A stretch of DNA of 64,000 nt from Ogataea parapolymorpha DL-1 (taxonomy: Eukaryota; Ascomycota; Pichiomycetes; Pichiales; Pichiaceae): positions 744,001 to 808,000 of the forward strand of contig NC_027861.1 in NCBI RefSeq assembly GCF_000187245.1, in the 5' to 3' direction. Shown piece after piece: positions 36,262 to 46,181 of the stretch (position 1 is the stretch's first letter; every line of letters begins with the position of its first letter). The translations under genes were made by a program, and so were the position numbers. The notes beneath the pieces are model-generated. The model was given only the letters and a program-made list of their open reading frames with translations. It was not told the DNA's origin and made no database searches.

Positions 36262-37113
36262 ATGGATTCTAATTCGAGCCACAGCGACTGGAACCTAGCA
36301 GTTCTAAATGATGAACTCAGATCTCGAGCAATACGATCCTTGAAGGCTTTGAAGGCACATTTGGAGTCACAAGGTGATCATCACGAAGCTATCTACCTTA
36401 TCATTGACACCAAGACACCAACTTCTTCTGATTTAGACCTGGTTCCTAGAATCATTCCATTACCTCACGCCAAAGACTCTTACGAAAACCTGAAAATTAT
36501 GCTTATAACCAAGGATCCGGTCACCACTTATAGGACTCCTTTGGAGCAAAAAGGCGCTCCTACAGAAGATGTGTTTGGGGAAATAGTGAGCATGAAAAAG
36601 TTCAAACAGTTTGCATCTAACCCAAAACAGATCAAGAAACTATACTATGAGTATGATTTATTACTCGCTGACCACAGAGTGTACCGATTACTTCCGTCGC
36701 TAATTGGAAGGTCCCTGTTTTTCAAGAACAATAAAAAGCTACCTTTAATGATCCAAATGGCTAAACCTTCGCCAGATGCCCAATTGGTAAAATCTAAGAA
36801 GTCTACAAAGATGAAGGATGAGAGGGTGGAGCCAGATTACGTGCTACGCCAATTGAAGAAGATTGCCAAAAGCACCACATTCGTCCCCTCCACGGGAACC
36901 TGTTTATCTATAGTGATCGGCTATAGTGACTTCAAATTGCGCCAACTAATCGAGAATATGGATGCTATTCTCGAATATTTGACATCGCCAAAATTCAAGC
37001 CTGTAGGAGGTGTGATAAAGAAGGGGTTGGCAGGAATCGAAGATCTCCATCTGAAGACCAGCGAGAGTGTAAGCTTACCAGTGATGGAGAAAAAGAAAAA
37101 CGAGGCAGTGTAA
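36262..37113 (+). CDS. UTP30: Utp30-like ribosome biogenesis protein (L1 family)
   Basis: 283 aa. The L1-like fold is recognised by PRIIPLPHAKD, LKIMLITKDPVTTYR, FDLLLADHRVYRLLPSLIGRSLF (read here as YDLLLADHRVYRLLPSL) and the end segments KPVGGVIKKGLAGIEDLHLKTSESVSLPV. These line up with S. cerevisiae Utp30 along the full length; Cic1 is the alternative paralogue but is longer with a basic extension. It acts in early pre-40S (90S) particles in the nucleolus. The start ATG follows A-rich sequence, and only ~50 bp separates it from the longest PPT1 frame. Confidence 0.88.
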   Translation: MDSNSSHSDWNLAVLNDELRSRAIRSLKALKAHLESQGDHHEAIYLIIDTKTPTSSDLDLVPRIIPLPHAKDSYENLKIMLITKDPVTTYRTPLEQKGAPTEDVFGEIVSMKKFKQFASNPKQIKKLYYEYDLLLADHRVYRLLPSLIGRSLFFKNNKKLPLMIQMAKPSPDAQLVKSKKSTKMKDERVEPDYVLRQLKKIAKSTTFVPSTGTCLSIVIGYSDFKLRQLIENMDAILEYLTSPKFKPVGGVIKKGLAGIEDLHLKTSESVSLPVMEKKKNEAV

Positions 37114-37181
37114 AATTCAGGAGAATATCAGTATACTTTTTTTTCAGACTTGGCATTTAGGATTGGTTGATCATACCAATC

Positions 37182-38441
37182 ATGGCTATCTCGAGAGGCC
37201 TGGTCGCCTTTATAATACTAATATCCTTTTTTGCACAGATATGGAATTCTCGAGTCAGGTCGAAAGTGAACTTGAATGAAATATACTCGCATTCGCTAGA
37301 GATCGTGGCTAAGCGTGACAATTCTCATTTGATGGACCTCGAATTGGCTAAGCTCAAACCTGCTTCCAACTCATATGTGCGTGAGCTCTTTCCCAAACCA
37401 ATCTCTGAAACTCCCCAATTAGAGAATGCTACCATTTTAATGCTATGTCGAAACTGGGAACTTCCTGGAGTCCTCAAATCAATGAGATCTTTGGAGGATC
37501 GATTCAACAAGGATTACCATTACACCTGGACATTTCTGAACGACAAGCCATTCACAGAGAGATTCAAGGAAGCCACTACATTCATGGCTAGCGGAAAGAC
37601 TCAATATGGATTAATATCGCCTGAAGATTGGGATGCTCCTTCGTTCATAAATGTGACCAAGTGGGAAGAGTGTTTGCAGGATTTTGAAGACCGCAACGTG
37701 ATTTATGGCGGGTCCAAGTCATATAGAAACATGTGCCATTTCAACTCAGGATATTTTTATAAACAACCATTGGTGCTACAGTACGACTACTATTTCAGAG
37801 TGGAACCCGATGTCGAGTATTTCTGCGACTTTCAAATGGACCCTTTCCGTTTGTTTCGTGAAAATGGAAAGAAGTACGGGTTTGTGATTTCTCTGATTGA
37901 GTACGAAGACACTATACCTACTCTATGGGAGGCCGTGGAGGATTTTATGAATGCGAATCCAGATATGATACATCCGGACTCCATGTTAGATTTCTTGACC
38001 GACGACAAACCGATTGGAGCAGAGTACCTCGTCGTGGAACATAATTCTTCGTACAATCTGTGCCATTTTTGGTCCAATTTTGAGATTGGAGACCTCAACT
38101 TCTTCCGTTCTAAAGAATACGAAACTTATTTCAAGTTTCTAAGCCAAACCGGAGGCTTCTACTATGAGCGCTGGGGAGATGCACCTGTGCACTCGATTGC
38201 AGCCGCGTTGCTTCTCAACCGGTCAGAAATACACCATTTTGAGGACATTGGCTACACCCACGTTCCCTTTGCGACGTGCCCGGAATCTCAAATGCTGCGC
38301 ATTGGAAAACGATGTATATGTGCGGACTCAACGAAAACCGATAACATCAACTTGGTCCCGCATAGCTGCCTGCCACGCTTCTGGAGATACGCTGGGAAAA
38401 GATTCCTGAGAGAATACTACCATCCGGAAGATTACCAATAA
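37182..38441 (+). CDS. KRE2/MNT1-family alpha-1,2-mannosyltransferase (GT15)
   Basis: 419 aa from the ATG at 37182 (a TTG upstream is rejected). Type II Golgi protein: anchor at residues 5-22 (LVAFIILISFFAQIW), a short stem, then the GT15 catalytic domain. Diagnostic segments are NATILMLCRNWELPGVLKSM, WTFLNDKPF, the metal-site FRVEPDVEYFCD, SYNLCHFWSNFEIGDLNFFRS containing the proposed catalytic Glu, YFKFLSQTGGFYYERWGDAPVHS and the Cys-rich CRC-like tail. It adds alpha-1,2-mannose to O- or N-linked chains. The KTR paralogues are hard to tell apart from sequence, so no symbol is given. Confidence 0.9.
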   Translation: MAISRGLVAFIILISFFAQIWNSRVRSKVNLNEIYSHSLEIVAKRDNSHLMDLELAKLKPASNSYVRELFPKPISETPQLENATILMLCRNWELPGVLKSMRSLEDRFNKDYHYTWTFLNDKPFTERFKEATTFMASGKTQYGLISPEDWDAPSFINVTKWEECLQDFEDRNVIYGGSKSYRNMCHFNSGYFYKQPLVLQYDYYFRVEPDVEYFCDFQMDPFRLFRENGKKYGFVISLIEYEDTIPTLWEAVEDFMNANPDMIHPDSMLDFLTDDKPIGAEYLVVEHNSSYNLCHFWSNFEIGDLNFFRSKEYETYFKFLSQTGGFYYERWGDAPVHSIAAALLLNRSEIHHFEDIGYTHVPFATCPESQMLRIGKRCICADSTKTDNINLVPHSCLPRFWRYAGKRFLREYYHPEDYQ

Positions 38442-38469
38442 CTAAAATACATTTTGCATAAACCGTCAT

Positions 38470-39039
38470 TCACGAGTAATTAGCCTCTAATCTGTTCAAT
38501 TCGTCCAGAATTCTCTGCAGGTCCACCTCATCCTTTTTCTCGTTCAAACTCGGTATAAGAGTCACTGCCTCGTCAATGTCTTCGCATGCGAGGGACCCTA
38601 GCTGGGCAGCCTCGAAGGGGTGTAGCACGCTGTTTTCGGAGCTCTTTAGAAGTGCTTCCACAGCAGTACACGTCTCTGCATCTTTAAACCGTGCAAATGT
38701 AGACAAGTAATCCAAAGTCTTGCGTAAAACCTCATTTGCACCTGGGGCGGTGGCCATTCTAGCTAAGGTCTCGTCATCCGGATTCTCTGTTGCAAGACCC
38801 AAATCCTGACCGCCCAGTTTCTGAACCATGGCCATTCTTTCTTGAAGCGCTGCTCTGATCAAAATACGGGCCTCAGAAACATTTAAGGCAACAAGCTTAG
38901 TCTCGTTGCCGTAGTTGTCAATTTGCTCCAGTTGGAATTCAGGGCCCAGTTTCAGCTCAGCTGCATTCTCCTCATCCTCTTGAAGAGCAGACCGCGCCCT
39001 TCTTCTTCTGCTGGCGACGGTGGATGTGGAAATATTCAT
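38470..39039 (-). CDS. RPB4: RNA polymerase II subunit Rpb4
   Basis: 189 aa. The N-terminus [32 protein letters not shown] (in parts) and [10 protein letters not shown] match yeast Rpb4, as does the C-terminal HRDC-like domain: [39 protein letters not shown] and [15 protein letters not shown]. Rpb4 with Rpb7 forms the detachable stalk of Pol II and links transcription to mRNA decay. The charged insertion of the S. cerevisiae protein is much shorter here. It is convergent with the GT15 gene (28 nt). Confidence 0.95.
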   Translation of the reverse strand: MNISTSTVASRRRRARSALQEDEENAAELKLGPEFQLEQIDNYGNETKLVALNVSEARILIRAALQERMAMVQKLGGQDLGLATENPDDETLARMATAPGANEVLRKTLDYLSTFARFKDAETCTAVEALLKSSENSVLHPFEAAQLGSLACEDIDEAVTLIPSLNEKKDEVDLQRILDELNRLEANYS

Positions 39040-39224
39040 GATAATCTATCAACAAGTCTGATTTTTCAAAAAAATATATCCACATAAAATTCGTACACCG
39101 ATGGTCGTGGAAAGTCTACAGCATGCTTGTCAAGATATCATCATATTCACTATAAATACAAGGCGAAAATGCAGTCATACCACGTCTCAGCTGCTTGCAA
39201 CGGTTGAATTGCTCATTAGGTTGT

Positions 39225-39713
39225 CTATGCTCCCAGTGGAGCCGGGCCACCCTGCTGCTCAGGAAGCGGCATGGCCACTGGTTTGTTGGCCCAGGCCATG
39301 TATCTTTGGAACATCATTCCAACACCCTCAAACACGGCAAGAACACAGGCACACGTGACAGCACTGTTGAAAGTATGTTTAGGACCTCCTCTGATGGCGA
39401 GCGAGCCACCGACGCAGAATCCCGCAAGAATGGCGTTCCAGGCATCCTCTCTTTTTCTGATGGCCTTGATCGAGCAGTCGTAGAATGAGAACAAACCACC
39501 CCAGGTTCCGAAATTACCTCCCACAACAGGAGCTCTGGCTTTGATAGCAGAGATGGCTCCTATTCTTCTCTCTCCATATGGAGAGTTTCTAAAACCTTTG
39601 ATTCCGTGCCAAATGGATCCACCAATAGCACCCATGGAAAAGGCTCCTCCAAAGTCGCTGAGAATCACAATCGGACATGGATCTCTGGAATGATCGGCTT
39701 CTGGAGTAGACAT
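39225..39713 (-). CDS. TIM17: Mitochondrial inner-membrane translocase subunit Tim17
   Basis: 162 aa. The start [25 protein letters not shown] includes the conserved acidic N-terminus, and [55 protein letters not shown] and [15 protein letters not shown] give the four-helix Tim17 fold. GxxxG packing motifs and the cysteine pair near residues 13 and 78-120 are retained. It is a core subunit of the TIM23 presequence translocase. Its length matches the yeast protein. A 3' non-coding stretch of about 185 bp separates it from RPB4, on the same strand. Confidence 0.96.
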   Translation of the reverse strand: MSTPEADHSRDPCPIVILSDFGGAFSMGAIGGSIWHGIKGFRNSPYGERRIGAISAIKARAPVVGGNFGTWGGLFSFYDCSIKAIRKREDAWNAILAGFCVGGSLAIRGGPKHTFNSAVTCACVLAVFEGVGMMFQRYMAWANKPVAMPLPEQQGGPAPLGA

Positions 39714-39837
39714 ATTGTACTTAGTTGGTTAATAGTGAAATAAAATTTTTCCATGTATGCTTGTCGAACACCGATCCATATCGCCGCGCCGATCGACGCA
39801 AAAATCGCATTAGAAGTAATACAGATCTAACTATTAT

Positions 39838-42051
39838 TTAGATGTTGCCAAAACTCTTAGAACGTTGTCTCCTCACAGTATCAAGAGAAGAAGTGCTACC
39901 AGAACCACTTGGAAGGCCTATAGTTTTAGATGGTGGATTCCAAAATCCATCAAATGGCTGTTCCGTGATGAACGGATGCAGTATTGCTTCGTGAGGTGTC
40001 CATCTTTCCAACGGATTCAAATTCAGTATTCCATGGAGGAAATGCGACAGACACTTGCGGTTCATCATTTCCTTATCAATCATTTGCTGAGTCATGTTCT
40101 TTTTTGGCAGCTGGTAGTTCATGATTATATCTTCCAAATATCTTTGCTTGAAATACTCTTTTCCCGGGGTTTCCTTCACATTGTTCTCCTTTGAATATTG
40201 CTCCATACTCTTAAGTTGATAAGTGTGCTTTCCATTAGGGAGCTCTATCTTGTTCATGAAGTTCATCGAGTTTTTTCCCATATCTATCATCCAAGTAGGT
40301 GGCATGCCCATCATTTGTATGATGCGATAGAGCTGGTTATACTCGGATGATCCAGGGAATAGTGGTAAGCCGAGAAAGAGTTCTGCGACTATGCATCCAA
40401 ATGACCACATATCAACTGAGCTGGAGTACGATAACCCCAATAGAACTTCTGGAGACCTGTAGAACCGGGATTGAATGTAGGTATAGAATATTTGTCGTTC
40501 GTGGCATGCAGAGCCAAAATCAATCACCTTCAAGTCTGGTCTGTCGAGAGAAACAAGAGAGATGTTTTCCGGCTTCAAATCACAATGAATAAGTTTTGCA
40601 TCCTTGAGTACGGCCAATGCATCGAGCAGCTGAACGGAAAACTTCCGTATTAATTTGATGGTAAGTCCATTGAACTGATTTTGCCGTATCAGGTCGTATA
40701 AATTAGAAGAGAGAAGTTCAAACACCAAACACAAATGGTTCTTGTGCATGAACTTGTCTTGTAGCCTTAAAAAGTGATGCTTGTCATGGGGATCAATTTT
40801 CGAGTTGAGATGTTCCAAAATGCTTGCTTCGGTCAAAGATTGGTTCAAATAAACCGGTGTGGATTTGACAACCTTCACGGCAACAATTTCTTGCGTCTTG
40901 AGGTTTTGGCATTTCACCACCTGGCCAAATGTTCCCTGCCCAAGCAAATCCAATACCATGTACTTCCTGTTTTCCTCGGTACCCAAAATATCGTTCACAT
41001 ATAGAATATAATCGTTGTCCTCGTTGTCGTTTCCATTATTTGATTTAGGATGGCTCGGTTTCGTCAGCACTCTTCTTGGATTTTTAGACGACTTGTAGTC
41101 AAATTCCGGCCTGCACATCGAGTATGTTACAGAGATAGAGGTTGTCAGAGCCTTGAGCGGTGACACAAAAGTTGTTGATGACGAGGCTCTTCTGTATTTC
41201 GGTTTTGCGTTGGTTACTGGTCTCAGGTCCGAAAGAGACTGAATTCGATGGAACCTCGGAGCGGGACTATGAGGACGTTGAAGTTCTCCGAGAGTTTCAA
41301 AGCCCTTGGCATACATTGGCAATGCGCTTTTGGGGACTTGTTCATGATTCGAGAAATAATTCGCCGCCACAGACTGTCTTCTGTAAAACTCACCAGGACC
41401 AAACTGCGCATTCTGGTTGTAGGTGTCTTGAGGAAGGGGGGCGTTAATTCGCAGAGGAGGTATAATTTGCGATGCATCCTGAAACGTGGAAGATTCGTAT
41501 GTTGTCGGAAGTCCCTGAGGAGCACCTTTTACTGGTGTTTGCATCAAAAGAGGTGAATAATTATCATCGCAGCCCAAATGCGTGTTTATAGGAGCTAACC
41601 GGGGGTTGGATTTTTGATTAAACCAGGGATTTCTAAACTGATTCAAGGTGTTAGTCTCACTTTGATGTCTTTTGAGCGCCTGGTTGATATCCACGTCTGA
41701 TATCCTATACTGACGTGGGGTTAAGCTGGCCTGAGGGACCTGGCTTGTTGAGTTGTATGAGCCCAAATTAGGGGCCAGAGACGACAAAGACGGAAGCCTT
41801 TGGTGGGAAGCAGAAATCCTTGATCCTAATCGGGGACTTTCGTTAGGAGTTGATACCATGGAAACTGCCGAGCTGGAAGAGGTCTCGGACTGTTGCGAAT
41901 TGGGCAACGTCATCTGCTGGAGGCCAGTAAGCACATGCTGTTGAGTATCTATGTTTTGTTGTTGCAAATGTTCTGCGGCAGAGAGCTGGAAGTTCTGTTT
42001 AAAGAGGTTTTGTGCCTCTATAGCAGGCTCGTGGTTCGTCTGCTGATCCAT
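39838..42051 (-). CDS. YAK1: Yak1-type DYRK protein kinase
   Basis: 737 aa from the ATG at 42051. The long N-terminal half is Gln/Ser/Pro-rich and disordered, with many phosphorylatable Ser/Thr. The kinase domain covers about 355-690: VLDLLGQGTFGQVVKC (Gly loop), VAVKVVKS (VAIK Lys), IHCDLKPEN, IDFGSACHE, and the DYRK activation loop YTYIQSRFYRSPE with the autophosphorylated second Tyr. Yak1 opposes PKA and restrains growth on starvation, which fits its genomic partner BCY1 functionally though not physically. A C-terminal SGSGSTSSLDTVRRQRSKS offers an RRxS-like PKA site. Confidence 0.94.
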   Translation of the reverse strand: MDQQTNHEPAIEAQNLFKQNFQLSAAEHLQQQNIDTQQHVLTGLQQMTLPNSQQSETSSSSAVSMVSTPNESPRLGSRISASHQRLPSLSSLAPNLGSYNSTSQVPQASLTPRQYRISDVDINQALKRHQSETNTLNQFRNPWFNQKSNPRLAPINTHLGCDDNYSPLLMQTPVKGAPQGLPTTYESSTFQDASQIIPPLRINAPLPQDTYNQNAQFGPGEFYRRQSVAANYFSNHEQVPKSALPMYAKGFETLGELQRPHSPAPRFHRIQSLSDLRPVTNAKPKYRRASSSTTFVSPLKALTTSISVTYSMCRPEFDYKSSKNPRRVLTKPSHPKSNNGNDNEDNDYILYVNDILGTEENRKYMVLDLLGQGTFGQVVKCQNLKTQEIVAVKVVKSTPVYLNQSLTEASILEHLNSKIDPHDKHHFLRLQDKFMHKNHLCLVFELLSSNLYDLIRQNQFNGLTIKLIRKFSVQLLDALAVLKDAKLIHCDLKPENISLVSLDRPDLKVIDFGSACHERQIFYTYIQSRFYRSPEVLLGLSYSSSVDMWSFGCIVAELFLGLPLFPGSSEYNQLYRIIQMMGMPPTWMIDMGKNSMNFMNKIELPNGKHTYQLKSMEQYSKENNVKETPGKEYFKQRYLEDIIMNYQLPKKNMTQQMIDKEMMNRKCLSHFLHGILNLNPLERWTPHEAILHPFITEQPFDGFWNPPSKTIGLPSGSGSTSSLDTVRRQRSKSFGNI

Positions 42052-42357
42052 ATAATTCAACGAAACTCAACTCTTGAGCAAGCGAAACAACACAGAAGAA
42101 ACGGCACACTTCAGTAATGCGACAGATGTTGACACAGTCCAGAATAATGTACCCACTTTTGTTACTTGCCAAAATGATGAGTCTTGCCTTTCTGTATTGC
42201 GCTGATGAATCTATCAAAAACTTAAAAAAGCCGCAGTTTTGAATGACAGAGTTCACGAGATAAAAATATATTAAGGTTACGGAGCTTTAATTATGGTACG
42301 GTATCTCAGAAACGAGAGACGGATTCTTTTGCAGTGTTCGTTGAAATAGAACAGCAA
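42052..42357. promoter_or_regulatory. YAK1 promoter and 3' end of the spliced DHA1 gene
   Basis: 306 bp, AT-rich, with TTAAGG/AATTAT tracts suitable for polyadenylation. No other signal was identified. Confidence 0.35.
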
Positions 42358-44018
42358 CTAATCCGAAGCTTTGACTCCGCTAATTCTCGCGAGTTTCGAA
42401 GAAGCTCTGAGTCTAGCTCCAAAGAAGTAGAAGACGTAGACCAGCACCACCACCAGCAGAGAAATGAAGGCCAAAGTAGCCATAGCCCATTGTGCAGACA
42501 TATCCTCAAACATGGCAATACCAGCGTGAGCCAAAGCAGCAGCAATGGAGAATGAAGGAATGGTGAATGCAGCAATACCAGAGTTGCTCAACCCTGCCTC
42601 CGAGTAACTGTCGATGATATAGTTCAACATAGCGAGCCACAACAATGGATCGGCGATGGCCAGAACAAATCCAGCCACGATGGGCGACCAGTAGTTGACG
42701 CTTCCATCACAGGTGAAGGCGAACCAAAAGAGCGAAATCGGGAATCCCCAAACAGTGACCAGAGAAATCAAGAATCTGGCTTCTGGTCTCGGAACACCGC
42801 CGTTCTTCTTTCTGTCACGGCTAAATAGCCATGTCTGGATTGGCACAAGACAAACCACGCAAGCAGCACCCACAACGAAGTTCAGGTAAGTCACCTCAGC
42901 TCCCATGTATGACAGATTGTTGTTGTAGACGAAAACGGTGAAGATACCATCCAGGTACAGGAAAAGCAAACCATAGGCAAAACCGTTGAATAGACCAAGG
43001 AAGATGATGATAGGCTCGGTGACCATCATTTTCAAGGCCATGACAAACACGAACTTTATCTCATTGATTGCGCTGACCTTTTCAACCACGATGGTGGTAT
43101 TTGGATCCTTTGGATCGGTAACTTCGTTCAGGAAATCTTGTTCCTTGCCAGTCAGTGAGTTGAAGAAGTATTTGAGCTCTCTGATGATGACAGGCGGCAC
43201 GTCTTTACCTTCAACAGCCATTCTTTCTGGAATCACAATTCTTGGCAACGTTTCTGGAACAAACATCAAGCCAACAAAAAAGGCAGCGCCAATGATGATG
43301 TTGATAAGGAACACCCATTTGTATCCCAAGCTTGTATTTTCACCGATGGCTTCTCCAACAACACCTCCAATGGATGGACCGGTGTTGGCAGAGAAAACAA
43401 ACAGCGCCATTGGTTGGGAGGCCATATCCGAGTTTCCAAACAGATCTCCAATGGTACCAGCAACGTTGGACAGAGCAGTGGAGCCGCAAAGTCCAATGAT
43501 AAACATGAAAATGGCAAGCATTGGCATGTTTCTAGGATAAGCACAGCCTGAAATGTTAGTAAAACCGAGACAAACACAAACTTACCAAAGTTGAAGATAA
43601 CATAAAGAAGGGTCGAAAACACATAAACCCATTTTCTACCTCCAATATCTGAAAGTGGACCCAGAAATGCTGGTCCTATGGCAGTGCCCAAAATGAACAT
43701 CGATTGGCCCAGGGCAGAAACTTGTGTGCTGACACCAAATCTTTCCTGCACCAAAAACTCAATAGCAACGTAACTTGTCGAGGTCAAAGTCACGTACGTT
43801 TGCAGGGTGCAGTATATGATGGTGATAAGGTACTTCTGCCAGACAGGCCAGTTGAAAGGATGGTATGGATTGTCCAGGGTGAACAAAACAGAGGCTTCAA
43901 CTGGGTCCTCTGTGATGTTCCCCAGTTCCAATCTTTTTTGTGCAGAGGTGACAGGAGTAACATGCTTTTCTGGCTCGGGGCCAGCAGTCTTCTCTTCTGA
44001 CGACTCGCGGGAGAACAT
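42358..44018 (-). CDS. MFS drug:H+ antiporter (DHA1), interrupted by a 38-nt intron
   Basis: Two exons, 43586-44018 and 42358-43547 (minus strand), join in frame as LLYVIFNFG-CAYPRNMPM to give 540 aa. Each exon alone lacks half the transporter. After a ~75-residue cytosolic start come PFNWPVWQKYLITIIY and about twelve membrane segments. GPLSDIGGRKWVYVFSTLLY is the motif-A region between segments 2 and 3; VFSANTGPSIGGVVGE resembles antiporter motif C. The last loop is followed by a basic tail ending SGVKASD. It is likely a multidrug or small-organic-cation exporter of the plasma membrane, with substrate unknown. It differs clearly from the DHA1 protein at 13473. Confidence 0.85.
43548..43585 (-). 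other. 38-nt spliceosomal intron in a DHA1 transporter gene
   Basis: On the minus strand the donor is GTAAGT (from 43585), the branch point is TACTAAC with A at 43556 and the acceptor is TTTCAG ending at 43548, 8 nt past the branch A. Splicing restores one continuous MFS frame across membrane segment 3, so this intron is well supported. Confidence 0.9.
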
Positions 44019-44396
44019 TGTGAGTCGATTTTATTTGCGACGTTAAAATTTTTTATAAAGCAGCCCGATAAGACTTATAGTGTACCAACCAAAACAAGAC
44101 GGGCTTGCTTTGAGGCAGACATATATCAGATTGATAAGAGTCATCGCTTAATTCCTGTGGGATTGAGGCGTGATAAGAACCAGCAGCCAAAGCAGATACC
44201 AGGAACTGCCATAGAACACCCCACAGATCAAGGGTATTGAACCATCTACTTTTCAGGGTTCCGAAAGCTGGCCCGGAGCGGACTTTTTTATATGCGGAAG
44301 GTGGCTTGGCTATCTTGGTACACGGCACCAAAAACAATGCACCGTTAAATCGGATTAATAAATTTGACTCTTGCAGTCCAGGCGCGAAAAATTGGA
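44019..44396. promoter_or_regulatory. Divergent promoter between the spliced DHA1 gene and the MTHFSD-like gene
   Basis: 378 bp of mixed composition. A 94-codon open frame on the minus strand (44053-44337) lacks family features and overlaps the promoter. No clear TATA box or repeat was identified beyond ATTTTTTATAAAG at about 44047-44059. Confidence 0.4.
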
Positions 44397-45146
44397 ATGT
44401 CTTCGCACAAGTCAGATGTTCGGTCCAATGTTTGGGCCCAGCTAATCAAGGTCGCCCGTCCGGACTCGAGGTTCCATTTCAACTTTGCCGAGTTTATTGC
44501 GGATTTCGAGGGCTCTTCTGAGGCCACCTCCAGATTCAAAAGAGAGCCCTCATACAGTGAATCCAAGGTGCTCTTCATCACCCCAGACAATTGTCTTGAA
44601 GAGCTCAGGTATGAGGCCCTTAAAGATGGTAAAACTGTGCTCATGACAACATACGGCATCTATAGAGGCTTTTGGATACTTGACCCAAGCGAAATCGATC
44701 CGCAAAGATACGAGTATGCTTCAACCCTAGATGGTATGGAGAAGGTAGGCAAACAGGTGACGTTGAGACAACTGATGGACATGAAACTTCATGTAGATGT
44801 GATGATCACGGGAACTGGTGCAATTAACAAAAAAGGTATTAGATTTGGCAAAGGACACGGGTTTTTTGATTGTGAATGGGCGATGTTGTATACTATTGGT
44901 TGCATCAGCAAATCCACCCCGGCAGTTGCGTTTGTGCATGATTGTCAGCTTTTGGAACAAGAGCTTCAGCCAGAGATTTTTGACACTGTCTGCGACATTG
45001 TTGTCACGAACACGCAGACTATAAAAGTGAACCCGGTTCCTAAGCCATACTGCGGAATCCTATGGGATTTACTAGACCCACAGATGTATGAATCTATTCC
45101 GCCATTGCAGGAACTCAAGGCTATGAATCTTTCTGTTCCAAATTAA
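44397..45146 (+). CDS. MTHFSD-like (5-formyltetrahydrofolate cyclo-ligase-like) protein
   Basis: 249 aa from the ATG at 44397. The NagB/RpiA-like alpha/beta fold is inferred from VLFITPDNCLEELRYEALKDGK, MITGTGAINKKGIRFGKGHGFFDCEWAMLY and AFVHDCQLLEQ (in parts). The GKGxGFFDCEWAML segment parallels the GKGxGFADLEFAMM of the animal MTHFSD family rather than the GKGGGYYD of true cyclo-ligases such as Fau1. Whether it has enzyme activity is unknown. S. cerevisiae has no clear counterpart. No targeting signal is seen. Confidence 0.75.
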   Translation: MSSHKSDVRSNVWAQLIKVARPDSRFHFNFAEFIADFEGSSEATSRFKREPSYSESKVLFITPDNCLEELRYEALKDGKTVLMTTYGIYRGFWILDPSEIDPQRYEYASTLDGMEKVGKQVTLRQLMDMKLHVDVMITGTGAINKKGIRFGKGHGFFDCEWAMLYTIGCISKSTPAVAFVHDCQLLEQELQPEIFDTVCDIVVTNTQTIKVNPVPKPYCGILWDLLDPQMYESIPPLQELKAMNLSVPN

Positions 45147-45201
45147 AAAACAAAAATCCCTATTCATTTTCCCCCTTATAATTATATCCCTTTTGTCAAT
45201 A

Positions 45202-46139
45202 ATGAAACAATTAATTGTGAATAACGACGAATTGGATCTTGCACTGGTAAGTTAATCTCTTCCGGTTACTAACCCGGGCCTTTTGTATTGTGAGAAACAA
45301 GAATAGCTCAAAGCTAGCTTTGAAGGGTAAGTGGAATCATCTGGACTCTAACAAAAGACTACGTCTGGTCATTAAAGCAGAAACTGAGAAACTGTTCCAA
45401 CAAACCCGTTAAAAGACTTGCATACTATCCTGCTATTGTAATAGATGACAAGTACAGAGATATTGCCGACAAGCTCGGCATTTCTTTCAATGGAAGAATT
45501 ACAAATAACAAACCCCTGAGCTCTTTAAAAGGATCAGAAATGAAGGGTATAATCGAGCTTCTACAATTTTTCATTGAAACAGACCACTCAGCGACATTTG
45601 AAACCCAAAGGCATATTGTAAAGTACATTGGGTTGTCTACTTTACGGTTTGACTCACATGTCCAGCAGGGACGACTATTGAGCTTACTTCAAAATCTCTT
45701 TGTTTCTACGGCCACAACGAAAAATGCAAACTTTCATTACACAATGCTAATTAACACGTATTTCCATCTTGCAAAACACTACAAAACAAAGCTAAATTTG
45801 CGCATTTACAGTCTGATGGATTTGATTCAAGACATAATAATGGCTGCCCATGGGATCAACTTAGTTAAAGATAGATCCAGATATGCAGAACTTATATCAG
45901 ACTACAGATTCAAGCCAAGTCTTAGAGTGGACGAAGCAATCGAACTCTCAAAGCAGCAGTTGCAACTTCTCCTCTACTATTTGATGAAACTTCTAAACAC
46001 AGTCATCCAATTGCTGGACAATTTTGCAAAACGAAAATTAAAACCTAGGTTTACTCCGAGAAGGCAAAAACTACAGGCATTCTTGATCTTGAACAGAAAC
46101 ATCGAGCTGCTCCAGCTACTCAAACAATGCAAAATATAG
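45202..46139 (+). CDS. Unidentified all-helical protein, probably spliced
   Basis: The simplest model is exon 1 45202-45246 (MKQLIVNNDELDLAL) and exon 2 45381-46139, giving 267 aa. The frame before the first internal ATG (45540) is open back to 45324, which argues for an upstream exon. Exon 2 is Leu/Lys-rich and predicted helical (HIVKYIGLSTLRFDSHVQQG, LLQNLFVSTATTKNANFHY, LRIYSLMDLIQDIIMAAHG, LQLLLYYLMKLLNTVIQLL), with no membrane segment or signal peptide. The C-terminal KRKLKPRFTPRRQK is basic. I do not recognise the family. Donor GTAAGT at 45247, TACTAAC at 45267-45273 and alternative acceptors make several splice forms possible. Neighbours give no hint. Confidence 0.55.
45247..45380 (+). 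other. Probable intron (or two nested introns) in the unidentified gene
   Basis: The donor GTAAGT and the TACTAAC at 45267-45273 are perfect. The acceptor is ambiguous. GCAG ending at 45380 gives a single 134-nt intron. Acceptors AAG at 45301 and 45357 with a second donor GTAAGT at 45327 would give a micro-exon (45302-45326) flanked by 55-nt and 31-nt introns, also in frame. Confidence 0.5.
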
Positions 46140-46181
46140 GTCATACCTCGTCATGCAATATATTAAGTAACGTGTCCATAA

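Noticed and set aside
42358..44018. Reading the transporter locus as a frameshifted pseudogene
   Set aside because: The two halves are separated by an exact donor, TACTAAC branch point and acceptor, and splice in frame; an intron explains it better.
44053..44337. 94-codon minus frame upstream of the spliced transporter
   Set aside because: It has no ATG-supported family match and overlaps a divergent promoter; I tested it as an extra exon of the transporter and found no need, because the transporter already has a good start at 44018.
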